NCBI RefSeq assembly: GCF_963576545.1
Contig: NC_083651.1
Location: 13,811,124 to 13,875,123 of the forward strand
Length of the DNA stretch: 64,000 nucleotides
Direction of reading: 5' to 3'
DNA from: Limanda limanda
Taxonomy: Eukaryota; Chordata; Actinopteri; Pleuronectiformes; Pleuronectidae
Shown here: in pieces, positions 50,879-63,405 of the stretch
Layout of the letters: every line of letters starts with the position of its first letter
Position numbering within the stretch: position 1 is the stretch's first letter
Program-made: the position numbers and the translations under genes
Notes under the pieces: generated by a model
Databases searched by the model: none
Told to the model about the DNA's origin: nothing
Seen by the model: the letters and a program-made list of their open reading frames with translations, nothing else

Positions 50879-51442
50879 TACAGACATATAATCTGTTCTT
50901 CTGGCGTCTTCTTGCGTAATGTGACAATATTTGGTGTGAGGATTCACCAGATGCAAAAACCCTGTTGAAAACAAGGGTGAAAATATGTTCAACTCAGAAG
51001 TGGCTCCGTGGAACTGGAGTGCAAAAAGACAGAGGATGTCTCAAAGCAGTGGTTAAGACAAATGAAATGTCTGAGGAGGCATTTTCCATTTTCTGAACCC
51101 TAATGATGACATGAAGTGTAATCACATTCTGTTGCTCACAGCAGCTCAGAAGATCCCCAATGAAGCTGGTGGCTGATGACAGTGATGTCATAATCAGCAA
51201 TGGTATTAATAAAGTTAAAACAACCTAATTTAAACTCAAGTCTCCAAACGCAAGCTGAGATAAATCCAGTTATCAAAAATACTGAAACTGATCAGGTGAT
51301 CATAGATTAAATATTCGATTTGCTGAGATGTACTGTTTAAATGCTCACCATGTAAATACATTTCTTGTAAATATGATGTTTATAATAGATTAATAGTATT
51401 TTTGTGTAAAACAATGTAGGCTACTTTAATACAACAACAGAT

Positions 51443-51500
51443 ACAAAGGAATCAGGAAAGCTGAGCTCTGATGGACCTGACAGTAAAGTGTACTGTAATG
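51443..51500 (+). repeat. Direct repeat, copy 2
   Basis: Partner of 49084-49146, 2.36 kb further on and past the presumed poly(A) site, in the same orientation. Confidence 0.75.
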
Positions 51501-52324
51501 GCCGAATAGTCATCGAAATAAAAACGTTTCTTGTTTAAAGATCTATTTTGAAATGTTAGGGTTTGTTGTTGACTGATTGTCATAGTATTCAAAACCTATA
51601 CCCGTCATTAGTTTATACTGTATCAGATGAATAAACAAGAGTTGTTCCACTTAAAGCCACGAGATGGCGGCATTAGTATGTTAGATGAAGTAAGAGGCGG
51701 CGTAACTCCATGGGCGTAAATACAGAACATAAAAAAAGTCTACATATGACGGACAGACAAAATTACATAAGTATATATATGAATTAATAAATAATTGAAT
51801 TCAAATATACACTTGTTCTGTATTTGTTTACTTAATTATGTATGTTATAGCACAGATGTTTACACAACAACCACTGGCTACTACACCTTATTTAACTTTA
51901 ATCTGACCTGACACCTCAGCCAGGCCATATGCTCTATTTTCCATACTTCTACAAAACTTCTGACCAAGTTGTGTCTATTGCAAACACACTCACAATATTT
52001 TCATCCCCGTCATGGAGACGGTTCTGCCTGAGCTTCTCTATGTCAGGCTCAAATCTCAGGGCTGTTGTAATGGTGGCTCTGTGCCTGTGGCCCCTCCACC
52101 TCGAATTTAATCCTCATTTCTATTTCAGCTTGTTTGGGGGGAAGTGATGTACTCAGCTGACTAATCCTCAGCTAGCCTGCCAATAGTCGGCATCTACTAT
52201 CCCACCTGTCATTCAGATTACATAATACATGTGTGCACGTGTGTCTGTTTGTGTGTGGATAAGTGATTTTTAAATTGCAGGCATGAAGAATGAGGTGAGT
52301 GGGTAAGTGGGTCTTTCATGATGA

Positions 52325-52557
52325 TTAAAGGGAAAGTCCACCAAAAAAAAATCTGGTATGACACCATAGGAGCAGCATCGAGGCAAATTTTCTTTCCGAT
52401 GTTCTCAAGCGTTTAAAGAAGTGGTCACCATTTACTTTAATTCTATTAGATTTGGCTGCAACACTGTTCACCCCTGAAACTCTTCACCCTCTACTCCATT
52501 TGCATAGTGGTAGATAATGAGTGAATTTTCCTTTTTCAGAGAACTGTCTTCTTTTAA
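52325..52557 (+). mobile_element. MITE-like element with TTAA ends, copy 2 (internally deleted)
   Basis: It starts TTAAAGGGAAAGTCCACC, shares AAGAAGTGGTCACCA and TTAGATTTGGCTGCAACACT with copy 1, and ends CTTTTAA. At 233 bp it is less than half of copy 1, having lost much of the left interior. Confidence 0.7.
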
Positions 52558-53182
52558 AACCCTCTCTGTCAACCACAATATGTCAGTACATTACAATTAT
52601 TTGCACTTTAATGACATTTAAAAATGTGTTTATGGGTTATGCAGATTGGGGCTAGGTCCGAGACTCTAGTAGATAACGGATTGATGGTTGGACGGATATT
52701 ATAGTTTGCAGGAGATCCTTTAGTGGTTCACTACTGTGTTGACCTACACTCACCAACAGAGAGCAGTAGCATACAGAAACAAAAGGAACTAAAATGGTAG
52801 TTTAGGAGGCATATACATTCAACATGGGCCTTAGAAATATAACTGTTCTATTTTATGCTCATAACTAACAGAAAGTCCTTTACGTGTGTGTTTTTGCCAC
52901 AAATTCCAAACCACTGAACCTCAGTTCACCTAAGCCATGTTTCCCATTGTCTCATTCCACCGTTCTGCGGGCTGCTGATTGGCTCCTGGGGTTAATTATC
53001 GGACATTTGTTAACTGTGCAGGAGCTTTGCAGGTGTGATGGAAAACTACATGAATAACAGAAATTATTAAAAACTGACAGCATCAAATCACTCTGTCAAT
53101 TAACTGGAAGTGTTGCTTCTTCAGAATCAACTTTATATGAACATGCATGGCCACTATGTGCAATAGAGATAAACAACCCAAG

Positions 53183-53310
53183 ACATTACATTAAATTTAG
53201 CTGACGTCTTTATCCAAAGCGACTTACAATAAATGCATTCAACCATGAGGGTGCAAACTCAGAACAACAAGAAGCAAGGAATTAAAATTTTGTTCAAGAA
53301 AGCTAAACTT
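53183..53310 (+). repeat. Dispersed fish repeat (TTATCCAAAGCGACTTACAA family)
   Basis: TTTAGCTGACGTCTTTATCC then AAAGCGACTTACAATAAATG and CATTCAACCATGAGGGTG are the standard head of this common teleost repeat. Confidence 0.6.
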
Positions 53311-54299
53311 TATTTTTATTTTTTATGCAAGGTATAGTTGGAAGAGATGTGTCTTAAGTCTGCGGCTGAAGATGTCTAGACTTTCTACACAAGGTGAATG
53401 AATCTTAGGAAGAAAATGCATTTGTATAATGTACAGTATATACAGTCCGCTTAGATCTCTATTGTTGGAAATGTGCACGTGTAAACATGAAATGAGTAAC
53501 AGCATAATAAATGATAAATAATTGGGCTTTGTGGTGGATGACTAATGTACAGGTGTGTTGTTGTTGGATTGTTCCTGACACTGAATGACTGGTTAATTGA
53601 AGGCCCCTCTTGTGAGAAGAGCGGAAAAAGTGTCTTCCTGCTTTAATATTTCACAAAGTTAAATCTTCTGACGCCCTTATGTAAGGGCCCCTAGTAACAG
53701 CATTTAAGCCGAGTCTTTGGCACATCCTCCCGTTTTTTTTCTCTCCCCGTTTTCCCTCCAGCAGAGTGTGTGTGTACTTTGTGTGTGTTCAGGTTTTATA
53801 ACAAGAGCGAGGGGTGGAAAACAACATTTGGACTACAGGGATTTAAGGAGATGATCCGGCTCGGTGGAAATTCACAACATCGCACACAGACAGGCCAGTC
53901 TCATTCACTTCACCGCTGAGACTGACGAGCACACACACACAAAAAAGCTATTTGTGGTGCTGCTGTTCACCATACAGGACCAGCAGTCTGGACACTTTTA
54001 AGGGCTGAGGCATAATTAAACAGATGCTTGGGCACAGTTAATTTGATGGGCTGAGTCGGGCACTGGGTAGAAGATGCTGCTTCACACAGCGTGCGTGGCT
54101 TCGTGGGAAGCGTCAGTGAAGGACTGAGAAACCTTTGCACTGGTTGTTTCTTATCATCCCTCAGCTACTGATACGGTTGCTTCATCTGTGGGTCCTGGAT
54201 TTTGGCAGGGAAAGAGAGAGAGAGAGAGAACATCATATAATGACCTTTATACGTTCATTACAAAGATCTACCCTCAGAAATTGGGTCTGTATTCATATA

Positions 54300-54420
54300 T
54301 ATAGATCGAATGGATAGTTACTTCATTGATCCTGAGGGAAATGTAGGCATCCAGTAGCAAACAAAACAGTTAAACACAAGAGCATAAGAATATATATATA
54401 ATTTTTAAATAACTCAAGAA
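54300..54420 (+). repeat. Non-LTR retrotransposon tail-like fragment
   Basis: GTTACTTCATTGATCCTGAGGGAAAT is the common 3'-tail word of fish non-LTR elements, followed by AT-rich sequence. Only the tail is present and there is no reverse transcriptase. Confidence 0.4.
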
Positions 54421-54708
54421 TAAGTTCATGCAGTGAGATGAAAGTTGAGCCACAACCACTACTACAAACTAAGGCACTCCACTGTAAAGGAGTTAGTGCT
54501 AATGGATATATTTACAATACAATATTTTAAGTATAAGGTGATTGAAAGACTCATGACCCAACGCAGAGTATTGAAGCCAATATAAATACAGATTTAAAGA
54601 TAAACAACTGAAGCTATACAAAGTTATGCGTTAGACTAACATAACCTGTCAATGTATGGTACAGTAGATGGAATTATTTTTAAGAAAAAGGTGAAACAGG
54701 CAGATTTT

Positions 54709-54865
54709 GCCATTCACACACAAATTCATACAGTGGATCTATGTGCAGCCCTTTCTCTATGAGAGGGGGCAATTTTGGGGTTGAGTATCTTGACTTAGGA
54801 CACTTCGGCATGCGGCAGGGGGTAGACTGAGATCAAATCGCCGACTTTCTCGTTAAAGTACTACC
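54709..54865 (-). repeat. SINE-like element, partial
   Basis: On the - strand it carries AAAGTCGGCGATTTGATCTC (decayed B box) and the TGCCGAAGTGTCC word of the family. The tail half is missing or diverged. Confidence 0.65.
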
Positions 54866-56066
54866 AAAAAGTATAGCAACATCCATTAAAAGCAGTTGAA
54901 AATCTTTAAAAGTCTTTCCTATAAAAGATATGTTTCAAGCAATGGATTGCAGGTAAGGTGCTGCCAAGTCTTAACTCCACAGGCTATGAAATCCAGAGCC
55001 TCGGGGCCCTGATGGCAGAATCTTGGACACCAGCCTTGACTTAAGAGCTAAGATATTGCCTTCCTCCTCCGTAATGCAGCAGCAACATCACTCAGTTCTG
55101 TCCAAAGTAAACTTCACTTCATCAGTGGACAGCTGCGAGCCCTCAAACAGTAGAAATCACCAGCAGAGTCGTGGTGTGCTTGGGCCGCGGGAAAGAGAAT
55201 TGGAGAGGAGATCCATATAATTGTCACATGGAAAGGAAATAGTTCTAAAATACAAATCCTTAGAGGATTCAAACTAAGGCTGATAAAATTGATGTGAATA
55301 ATGTTCCTTTGTGTTTGACAGACGGCAGATTACGGGACAATGAATCGTACGGTTGCCAGGCAGAGGCGCTTCCATCCAGCGACCTTCTCCATCAGCTGAA
55401 CATAATCTACGTCCATTCCTCACACTTTGCAGGCGCCTGCATCATTCACACCCCCACTCAACTTAAATCAATTGGCATATGGGAAAAAATAAGATTTTAT
55501 CTCGCTCTACTAACACTCACGTTACTTTTTCACTCTTTTATTTTCTAATGGTCTGTCTCTGTACATCAGTCCATGCAAAACACACAAAGAAATACATAAA
55601 AAACGATAAACAATATACAGGTTGAAGATTTATAAGCGATCAATTTGTTTTTTCAAATTTGATATGCGACCTCAGACTGAAGTTCAGTGAATTATTATTA
55701 GTGCCTGGTTGGAAGGAGTAGACAGTGTAACTAATGTCCATGTCCACTGATTGAAAAACACCAGCTTCATGAATATTCACTGCTCATTAGAACTATCTGT
55801 CTGAAAGGAGCAGGCCTCCTTCGTAAATATGCGACACAAAAAGTTGTGGACTTCATGGAAGCCCGTCTGATCGGTGAAACATGTTCACTTTCACATCATG
55901 AGTCCAGAGGAGAGTTTAATTCGTACTTGGCTCCACCAAATATGACTCATTACAGAGAAGACATGCTCTTATATTAAATCTGACACCTGCTTCTTTTTTG
56001 AGGCAACTCTGAAAGAAATGAATGACGCAGTCAACATAAAGGTGAATAGTCTCATAGCTCTAACAC

Positions 56067-56108
56067 GAGCCGTACTGTGTTTAAGAACAATTAAACACAG
56101 TACGGCTC
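56067..56108. repeat. Perfect 18-bp hairpin
   Basis: The arm GAGCCGTACTGTGTTTAA (56067-56084) is mirrored exactly by TTAAACACAGTACGGCTC (56091-56108), with the six-base loop GAACAA. Sequence outside the arms is not paired. Confidence 0.95.
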
Positions 56109-56522
56109 CAAAATAATTGGCGGCACTCAGTCGGTAAAAGTCTACTTGATGCTCAGTGGATACTTAATGGGCTCCGACTGCAGAGCGCACTCACTCACTG
56201 CACTTTCCTTCAGGTCTTTGCTTTGTGCTGTGAAGGACATTGTATTGGTTTATGGCTAATTCGCCTTCAGTCAGAGTGCGCTGATATTTACAGGTGTCCA
56301 GGTGAAAGGATTTTTCTTCCATTCCCAGCTCCTGAATAATGATGGGAAACACGTTCATTGTAGGGAGCTTGTCGGTTGCTTTTGATCAACCATGCGTATG
56401 TGTATTAGGCAATTAGGCTCTTGGAACAATGTGTAAATAAGGTTTAACAAGATATGGAAACAAACTGGCTGCATGAAATCTACCGTCCATTTGAGGTTTT
56501 ATCTATCCTTCTCGTTTGACTT

Positions 56523-56740
56523 GGGCAGCTGTGGCAACTAGAATGTTGGCTTTTCGATCCCCATCTCCACCATTTTGCATGCCGAAGTGTCCTTGAGCAA
56601 GATACTTAAGCCCAAATTTGCCCTGATGTGTAATGTGGATGCATTATGTGAATGGATAGATGGCAAAACTGTACTGCAAAGTGCTTTGAGTGGTTGTCAA
56701 GACTAGAAAAGCACAATATAAATACAGACTGTTTACCATT
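56523..56740 (+). repeat. tRNA-headed SINE-like element
   Basis: It starts GGGCAGCTGTGGC, has TTTTCGATCCCC in place of the B box, then TGCCGAAGTGTCCTTGAGCA, and ends GTGCTTTGAGTGG...AGACTAGAAAAGCAC. It is full length relative to the copy at 31656. Confidence 0.75.
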
Positions 56741-57176
56741 TGTGTGATAAAATAAATGAAAGAAAGGTTTGTATATAGTCTAAGGAGCAATTACTGTACA
56801 CACACGTAATAATCATACAGACTCCAGACGTCTTACTGGAAGAGCGAGCGTGTAAATTCTTCCTCCCACCCACCACTCTTAGAAAGAGCAGGAACACCAC
56901 CGACACAAACACCTCCACCGCCATAAGAGCTTATACCTTCTGTCCGTTTTGTCATTATTATTCATCAGCTGGTCGAAGAGATAGAAATCTTTTTGAGATT
57001 TGGACACTTCAGTGGATCTGATGAGGTTAGGGTAATATCACATAGACGCAGTGAGAGCCAAAGTGGTATTATTAATAAGGCAACATGCTATTTGTGGAAT
57101 CCCTCAATGAATAGCCTCGAGATGCATCATACATCGTATATATGTGGTGTAATGAGGTTTGAACAAGTCTGTCTAG

Positions 57177-57186
57177 CACACACACA

Positions 57187-57244
<58 letters not shown>
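57177..57244 (+). repeat. (CA)n microsatellite, about 68 bp
   Basis: CA dinucleotides with one CAGA interruption near 57186. Confidence 0.97.
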
Positions 57245-57245
<1 letters not shown>

Positions 57246-59509
57246 CATTACCCCAATTCCTGTCATCTTATCACCATGGCAGTGCTTCAAAGGACTGGTC
57301 AGAAGCTCTAATGGGCAATAAGAGCTTCCTAAAGACATGTCTTCAAGGTGGATCACATTGTGAATACACACTGAATATATTTGAAGTCTGGTCATTTTTC
57401 ACATCTGATGACTTGTGAACAGATAACAAGTAAATGCTTCCAGATTATATTCTTCCACCCTGGTCCTTTTGGAGAAAGGATTCTGATACAACATCCGGAG
57501 GTCATTTGAGGAAAAACTGATATTGTTGTTTCTATGAACTGAGATAAGGTGACTGAAAAAGGATGAATGGATATTTCAAGAAAGCGAGGACGAAAAGTGG
57601 AGGCAAACTCCATGTAATTCTGATTCTCTTGCTCTCTGTGACTTTTGGGAGACAAATGAAAACACACACGCACGAGAGGATTTACAGAGAGAGACGACTG
57701 AATCACATTTCATCCAGTCTCTTGACTTTTTCTAACCACAAGAGTTTCTAACGAGACATTTTCAGACTGATGTCGAGCTGCAGTAAATGTTGTTATGGCG
57801 GCTCTACTGCAGCTAAGTGAATGTGCATGTCGCGTCGCCCTCACTGCAGAGGTCACAGGCCACACAGATGGGATGATGATTCAAGATTAGTGTGTAATGG
57901 GGTAAAATATTGTCATCTGTCTCACTCTTTGCTTCGGGTGGCTACTTTCAAGACTCAGTAATCCTGGAGCCACAAAAACACACACACATAAGCAAACAAA
58001 CAGATGCACATTGCTATGCCAAAGTAACAAGCAGTTCTATCTCTTCTCTCTCTTTCTGCCCCCCCCCCACTCTCTCTCAAACACACAAACACACACACAC
58101 ACAGACACAGACGCACACATAAGAATGCAATAACACATGCATGCAGACATGTACAAAGGTCGCATAGAGCATCAGTGGTTAGACCCAAATGGAGTTGAGC
58201 CCTGACTGACAGCATCTGTTTCAAATGCCATCTGCCGCAGACATCAGCCACCGGCGGCCCGCGTCTACAATAAGTAGACCAGGAAATGAAGTGACACTTG
58301 CATAACATTGTTCCCGCTGTGCAGGAAAAAGATGAATATGTAACCGTTTCAGTCAAAGTAAGAAACTAAATCCCCAAAAAGAAACAATCGTACATAATAA
58401 TTTAAGAACATTTTTACAAAAAGTTGACAAATTCCCAAGTTATGGATGAAAAAGATTCAGGCTACATTCAATTAGCTACTTGTCATGCAGTTGTTGTTCT
58501 CAGGTTATAAAACCTGAGAAAGTCTGAACTGGATACAGTTTGGTACATTGGCCTTATAAATAAGCCACCTCTCTGTTCCCCATTTCCTTCTCCTGCAATA
58601 GCCATGCGGTGACTCACTCCGTACTCCGAGGGGCTATGACGGGGCGTCTTGCGTTCAGCGACGTAGACGGTGACTTGCTTTGCTCTCAGGACTTTGCGCA
58701 CACGGCCTGATGACGACCGGAGGAAACCTAAAAGACGACTTTGTCTCAGCGTACGGGTCAGTACACGTGATTCACCGATAGCAGTGAGCTTGATGGCGTG
58801 CACGGTGTTCACTGGAGGGGTCTCGTACTGTGTGGGCTTTGAAACCGTGTGTGCCCAAAAACACACCTAAGGGACAGCTGCTTCTGAAGCAATCAGTTGC
58901 TGTGGCCTCAGCCTCCATCTGTGAATCACACACAGTAAATAACACGCTACAGCAGTGGTACGAGTGGCCATTGTAATAAGAAATGAAACGATAAGTCATA
59001 AAACCAATGGTTGTGGTGTCACTATTGTTAATGATGAGGATGTTTATCTCTAGTCTGTCATACGACTTCCTATCAGCACTACCCTCCTTTTATGTAATTA
59101 TTCATTTCAACCAATCTAACCACTTTGGGGGGGGGCTTTAAGTTGTATGACAACTGAAGGTTACCACAGGTTTGGAAGGGGATGGTGAGGTGAGGGGTGT
59201 TCAGCTGCAAAATGTAACTTCACCACTTTGTCACTTAATTCTACACACTGCAACTTTAAAGACTTTGCACAGTTGACAGCAGGATATTAACCTACTGGTT
59301 GGTTGACTGGTTGAAGCTTCACTTTAAAATTAGTCATGAAGGGCTTGCAGGAAACACAGTGACATACAACAGGGTATAATTAGGGATTATACACATTATA
59401 CAACGTCAATGCTGTGCTTTTTAACGTGGCCAAATGCAGCTGTCGGTCCGCAAGTGTGTCCCACTTTTGTTAACCCGATATCTAAAGAATAATTTAAGGA
59501 AATGTATTC
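57245..59509. other. Intergenic sequence
   Basis: Holds a CA-rich tract near 58085-58115, a C-run at 58062-58071, a G-run near 59125 and the unidentified exon-like stretch at 58618-58866. Confidence 0.5.
58618..58866 (-). other. Exon-like open stretch, unidentified
   Basis: On the - strand this 249-bp segment (83 codons) is open. It is CpG-rich for the region, has a good share of G/C third bases, and is bounded by a CCCTTAG acceptor-like end (58868-58867) and a GTGAGT donor-like start (58617-58612). The peptide is basic in its second half (RKVLRAKQVTVYVAERK). I do not recognise it. It could be a real exon of an unannotated gene, an old retrocopy fragment or chance. Confidence 0.18.
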
Positions 59510-59640
59510 AAATTTATTCCCAAAAAATCTTGTGGTCAAAAGTCAAAGGTCAAGGTTGCAGTGACCTTACAGAGTACATTTTTGCATTTTGAACACAATA
59601 TCTCAGGATATTGTGGATTTGACAATATCAGTAAAATGCT
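59510..59640 (+). repeat. Dispersed repeat with nuclear-receptor-like sites, second copy
   Basis: Contains TCAAAGGTCAAGGTTGCAGTGACCTTA and AATATCTCAGGATATTGTGGA. The left half of the palindrome is mutated (AGGTTG), so only the AGGTCA and TGACCT half sites remain. Confidence 0.6.
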
Positions 59641-60344
59641 ATATAGAAATGTGCATGCAGCAGTTGCTGCTTGCAAAAAAAAAGCTCAAGTGAAATGACA
59701 CACAAATAGCATGACATCACACAAAGGGATAAACCTAATTATTCTGCTTCACTTGTGTCCCTGAAGTCCAGAGGAATGGTAGTGACCCATCAGTGTTTTC
59801 TTAATGCAAAGAAAATCTAATCTAGATAAAGCAGAGGATCTCCTGAATTCAGCTGGATATACAAAGCTCTTATGTTTGGTTCAATCTGGTTGATAAGGTT
59901 GAATTTTGCTTTTCTTCCCATACATCACCTTGGCAGGCAGCAATCATTATCTTTTAATATTTTGTTATTTCACTGGCATTACCTGATGGCAATTACATTG
60001 GCCATCGGTAGAGTGCTGTTATTCGATTCCACCAGGTCTGGTGTCTTCAAGGTTAGTCCGCTCATACCCTTTATATATTTGGAAACAATCCATTAAGCCA
60101 GATTTAGTTTTTACTTCAAGGTTTTTTTTTTTACAATAAGTGGCTTGAAACAGCTCCACAGTATAACATAGATAAACATGACAATATCTGGCATTGATTA
60201 CCTTCAGCCCTCTTGGTGGTTATGTGAAATCCGAGTGCTATACAGATCAAGCCCCCACAGAGGCAGATATAATTTCCAATAATATGTGAATATGGTTTAG
60301 TCAAATGTATTTCAAATTACAAACACACTACATACAGTAACATG

Positions 60345-60455
60345 ACATTTGAGTGCATATATGTGGTGTAGAACCCATTTCATTTGTAGTGTCAGTCAAT
60401 CAGTCAGCAAATCAATCAATCATATTTTATTTCTACAACACATTTTCACGTTTCA
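60345..60455 (+). repeat. Duplicated segment, copy 1
   Basis: Shares CCCATTTCATTTGT, GTGTCAGTC and CATATTTTATTTCTACAACACATTTTCAC with 60980-61095, in the same orientation 0.6 kb away. It may be a local duplication or two insertions of one repeat. Confidence 0.6.
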
Positions 60456-60979
60456 CATCCCCCCCCCCCCAAAAAAAAATTTTAACAGGGGAAAATAGCA
60501 TATAAACCTCAGACCTGTGTGTCCTGTTTCCCCTTTAAATCCATCCGTTGACACAGTCGTTCCCTGATATCCGAATAAACTATTTAAAATGCATGAGATA
60601 AAGCTTGCATTATTATTTCATGTTTTTATGCATATGAGAGGTTTTCACTGTGAGGTTTTATAACACTGCATAACATTATTTCTGTTTTTGTAATTCAGTC
60701 TCAAATCACAGACATTCTATCTTTGTCTCATGACATTTGACCACACCAGAGCCTGACTAAAATCAATGTGAGCCTCCCACAGACGCATTTATGAACATCT
60801 TTATTTCACAGAATAAAAAATGCAGTAAAGCTGTGCATTTATGTTTGAATTTCACATATTTTGAAATAAAAGTTCTATATTTTGCTTGTATATCCGTTTA
60901 CTTGAAGTTTACTTACTGAAAGACCTTTGTGTGAACGACCATACTTGGTTAATATTGGCAGCATTACTCTAAAAAACAT

Positions 60980-61095
60980 GTGAGCACGTGGTGTAGGACG
61001 AAAACCTGGACCCATTTCATTTGTGTGTCAGTCGGTCAATCAATTAATCACATTTTATTTCTACGACACATTTTCACAAAGTACAATTTCTCTCA
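60980..61095 (+). repeat. Duplicated segment, copy 2
   Basis: Second copy of 60345-60455, with CACATTTTATTTCTACGACACATTTTCAC. Followed by a short CA microsatellite. Confidence 0.6.
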
Positions 61096-62589
61096 TAGGG
61101 CTTAGCAACACACACACAAACAAACAAACACACACCCACACACACACACCTTCTTCACAAAGCAAATATTAGGGTTCACATTGGATACCTTACAAACCTC
61201 TCGTGGCTTAACCTGAGCTCTGCTCCGCTGGATTGGCTGATGTTTTCGTAAAAGAGGATTTTAGAGGCTTTCAGGCTGAAATACCAGAATGGCCGAGCAG
61301 GGATTAATTGGGTGTTCTCATCAGCACAGTGGTGCAGATGGCCTCCCGTGAACCGACTCAGGGCGACGGCGGGTTTTCAAGCTGTCTTTTATCCAGCCAC
61401 CTATGAATCAGATTATCAACAGGTCATAAGAAAATATCGACAATGAACGCAACAGAAGGTGAAATGTATATTGTTTTTCAAGCTCAATCTTCAAATTATA
61501 TCAGACATATAATTAGACTAACACTGTGCAAAGTATCTCCCATGTTGAGTGTGTACTAACTGCCCATCATAAAATAATGTAACATGTACCACAACAGTAC
61601 CTGGTAAAGAAAGTTCTACATTGAGCAAAGAAAGGGACCCAAATATTTCTCTCACAAATTCGTCTACAGCAGCGAATAAGAGAACAAATATGAAGATATT
61701 TATTTTTTCTCTAATTTACTTTTCTTATTTCTGTCTTTCTCTTTTTCTTTTTTTACTTCCTTTTTCATACCTATATTCATTATCCTTTGTTTGTAAAGCA
61801 CAGGCTCAACTCTTATTGCATTGAACATGTTATAAAAATAAATCTGACTTCTGCCCAAATGCTGTGTGGTTTAAACACCAGTGTTTTTGACTTATCAAAA
61901 CCACATGATACTGACATTTTTATTTTTATTTTCCACCAGCAGCTCTGATTAATTCCCAAGAGAATAAAACATTTTGGTCGAGAAACGTGTTTAATCCCTG
62001 AGCCGACACGACTCATCCTCAGAACAGGAAACGGATGTTTATTCAGTGGTGTAAAAATATGAACTGATGTTATAAAATACTTCTAAGCTGCTTGGTGAGT
62101 AAAAATAGCGACAACTGTGTTTGCTTTGACCCCTGCTGTGTTCAAAGTGCAGCCGTTTCTGACCCACACCTTCTAAATATCACTGGTGGTGACACAGTTT
62201 GGCTTCTTACACACTGTTCACGACAAAAGAGCCCTTCACCCTCCCCTCAAAAACATAGAGTTCATTAAACCACAGCTACATTTCACGTTTTCTTTCATGC
62301 ATAAATCAATTGTATTACAGGCTTCCTGCTGCTAAAATGGGGTCAGTATTAACTTAATGAACACTTCAAAAGCAGTCTTAAAATATTTTTGCCTGTTGAC
62401 TAAGTCTAACGAAAGAAACTCAGAAACCCAAGAATAGTTGTTTTGTCTCCAGATTTTAATATATTTACAATGTTTTAAATATCTCTCTCCTATTTTGGAG
62501 CTTGATAAGATTATTAACTCTGCATCTGTCTGTTGGTACAAATCATTTTTACAACTGGAAAATTAAGTTTGATGTTTACACCATTTTCT

Positions 62590-62735
62590 GCTTGTTTGTT
62601 TCTTGGTTTGTTTGTTAGCAAGATTACGTAAAAACGACCAGTCACATTTCTGCGATATTCAATGGAAGGATGCAGAACTCTTCAGGAAAGAACTCCAGGT
62701 GGTTTCTATTTCTCACTTTCTTTAAATTTAAATTT
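62590..62735 (+). repeat. Dispersed repeat R1, 5' fragment
   Basis: TTTGTTAGCAAGATTACGTAAAAAC followed by AATGGAAGGATGCAGAACTC matches the first part of R1; the remainder is absent. Confidence 0.45.
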
Positions 62736-63405
62736 AAATTGACTATTGGACCATGACAAGGTACCCACTAAAATTGCTGCTCAATTTGAGTTTGTCTTTG
62801 TTCTCTTTCTTCTTATTTGAGTACATCTTTTACATTTATCTCTATGTACGAACTCTCACTCGGTGTAGCCGGTTTGATGTGTGTGCTTGTGAGAGTGTAG
62901 TGCAGAGGACACAGTGGGTAAAGCCTCCCAGACATGTTCCTCTTTCTTTTGGCTTGCTGTATTGAGCCACTGGTTAAGCCCTGCCAGATCAGTGCGTCAA
63001 CAGGGGACTCCAGTCCGTTAAGCTGCTGTGGGTGGACGCCTCAACCGTCAAGGCTGAGCTTTGTGTGTATCACGCACTCCTCCACCACACAGAAGTGGAA
63101 ACTGTATCACATAGCCAGTCCTTATCAAGCGCTGCAGTGTTACCATCACTTTTTTCCAATACAGAGAAAGACACTGATGAGAGGTTCCAAGGCCAAACTA
63201 TTGTTCCCGCTTGGGTGGAAGATAGAAATCTTTAAATCTCCATGGCAGGTGCCCAGGTCACCGGGGAACCCTCCACAAACCATGTCCTTTTCAACAGTGA
63301 AAACATCCATCTGCCATTTATCCAAATGAAAACTCTTCGCTGTATAATATCTTTAGATTAAGTGTGCTGTGGTGTTACTTTCCTGACACATCAAATCAAA
63401 GCATA

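Larger units (their letters stand above)
45713..50895 (+). other. nalf1: Probable nalf1 3' UTR (end uncertain)
   Basis: No further exon is seen after the stop codon. The last 1.5 kb (about 49400-50880) is AT-rich and ends in an AATAAA followed by T/G-rich sequence, which looks like a distal polyadenylation site. The interval also holds CA/GT and GA microsatellites (46173-46208 and 48644-48666), a C-run near 48880, a T-run at 50481-50505, a dispersed repeat (46974-47250) and a perfect inverted repeat (46767-46819). If an earlier signal is used the true UTR is shorter and the rest is intergenic. Confidence 0.4.

Noticed and set aside
62934..63329. 131-codon frame on the + strand
   Set aside because: No recognisable domain or splice context, and another overlapping frame of similar quality exists.
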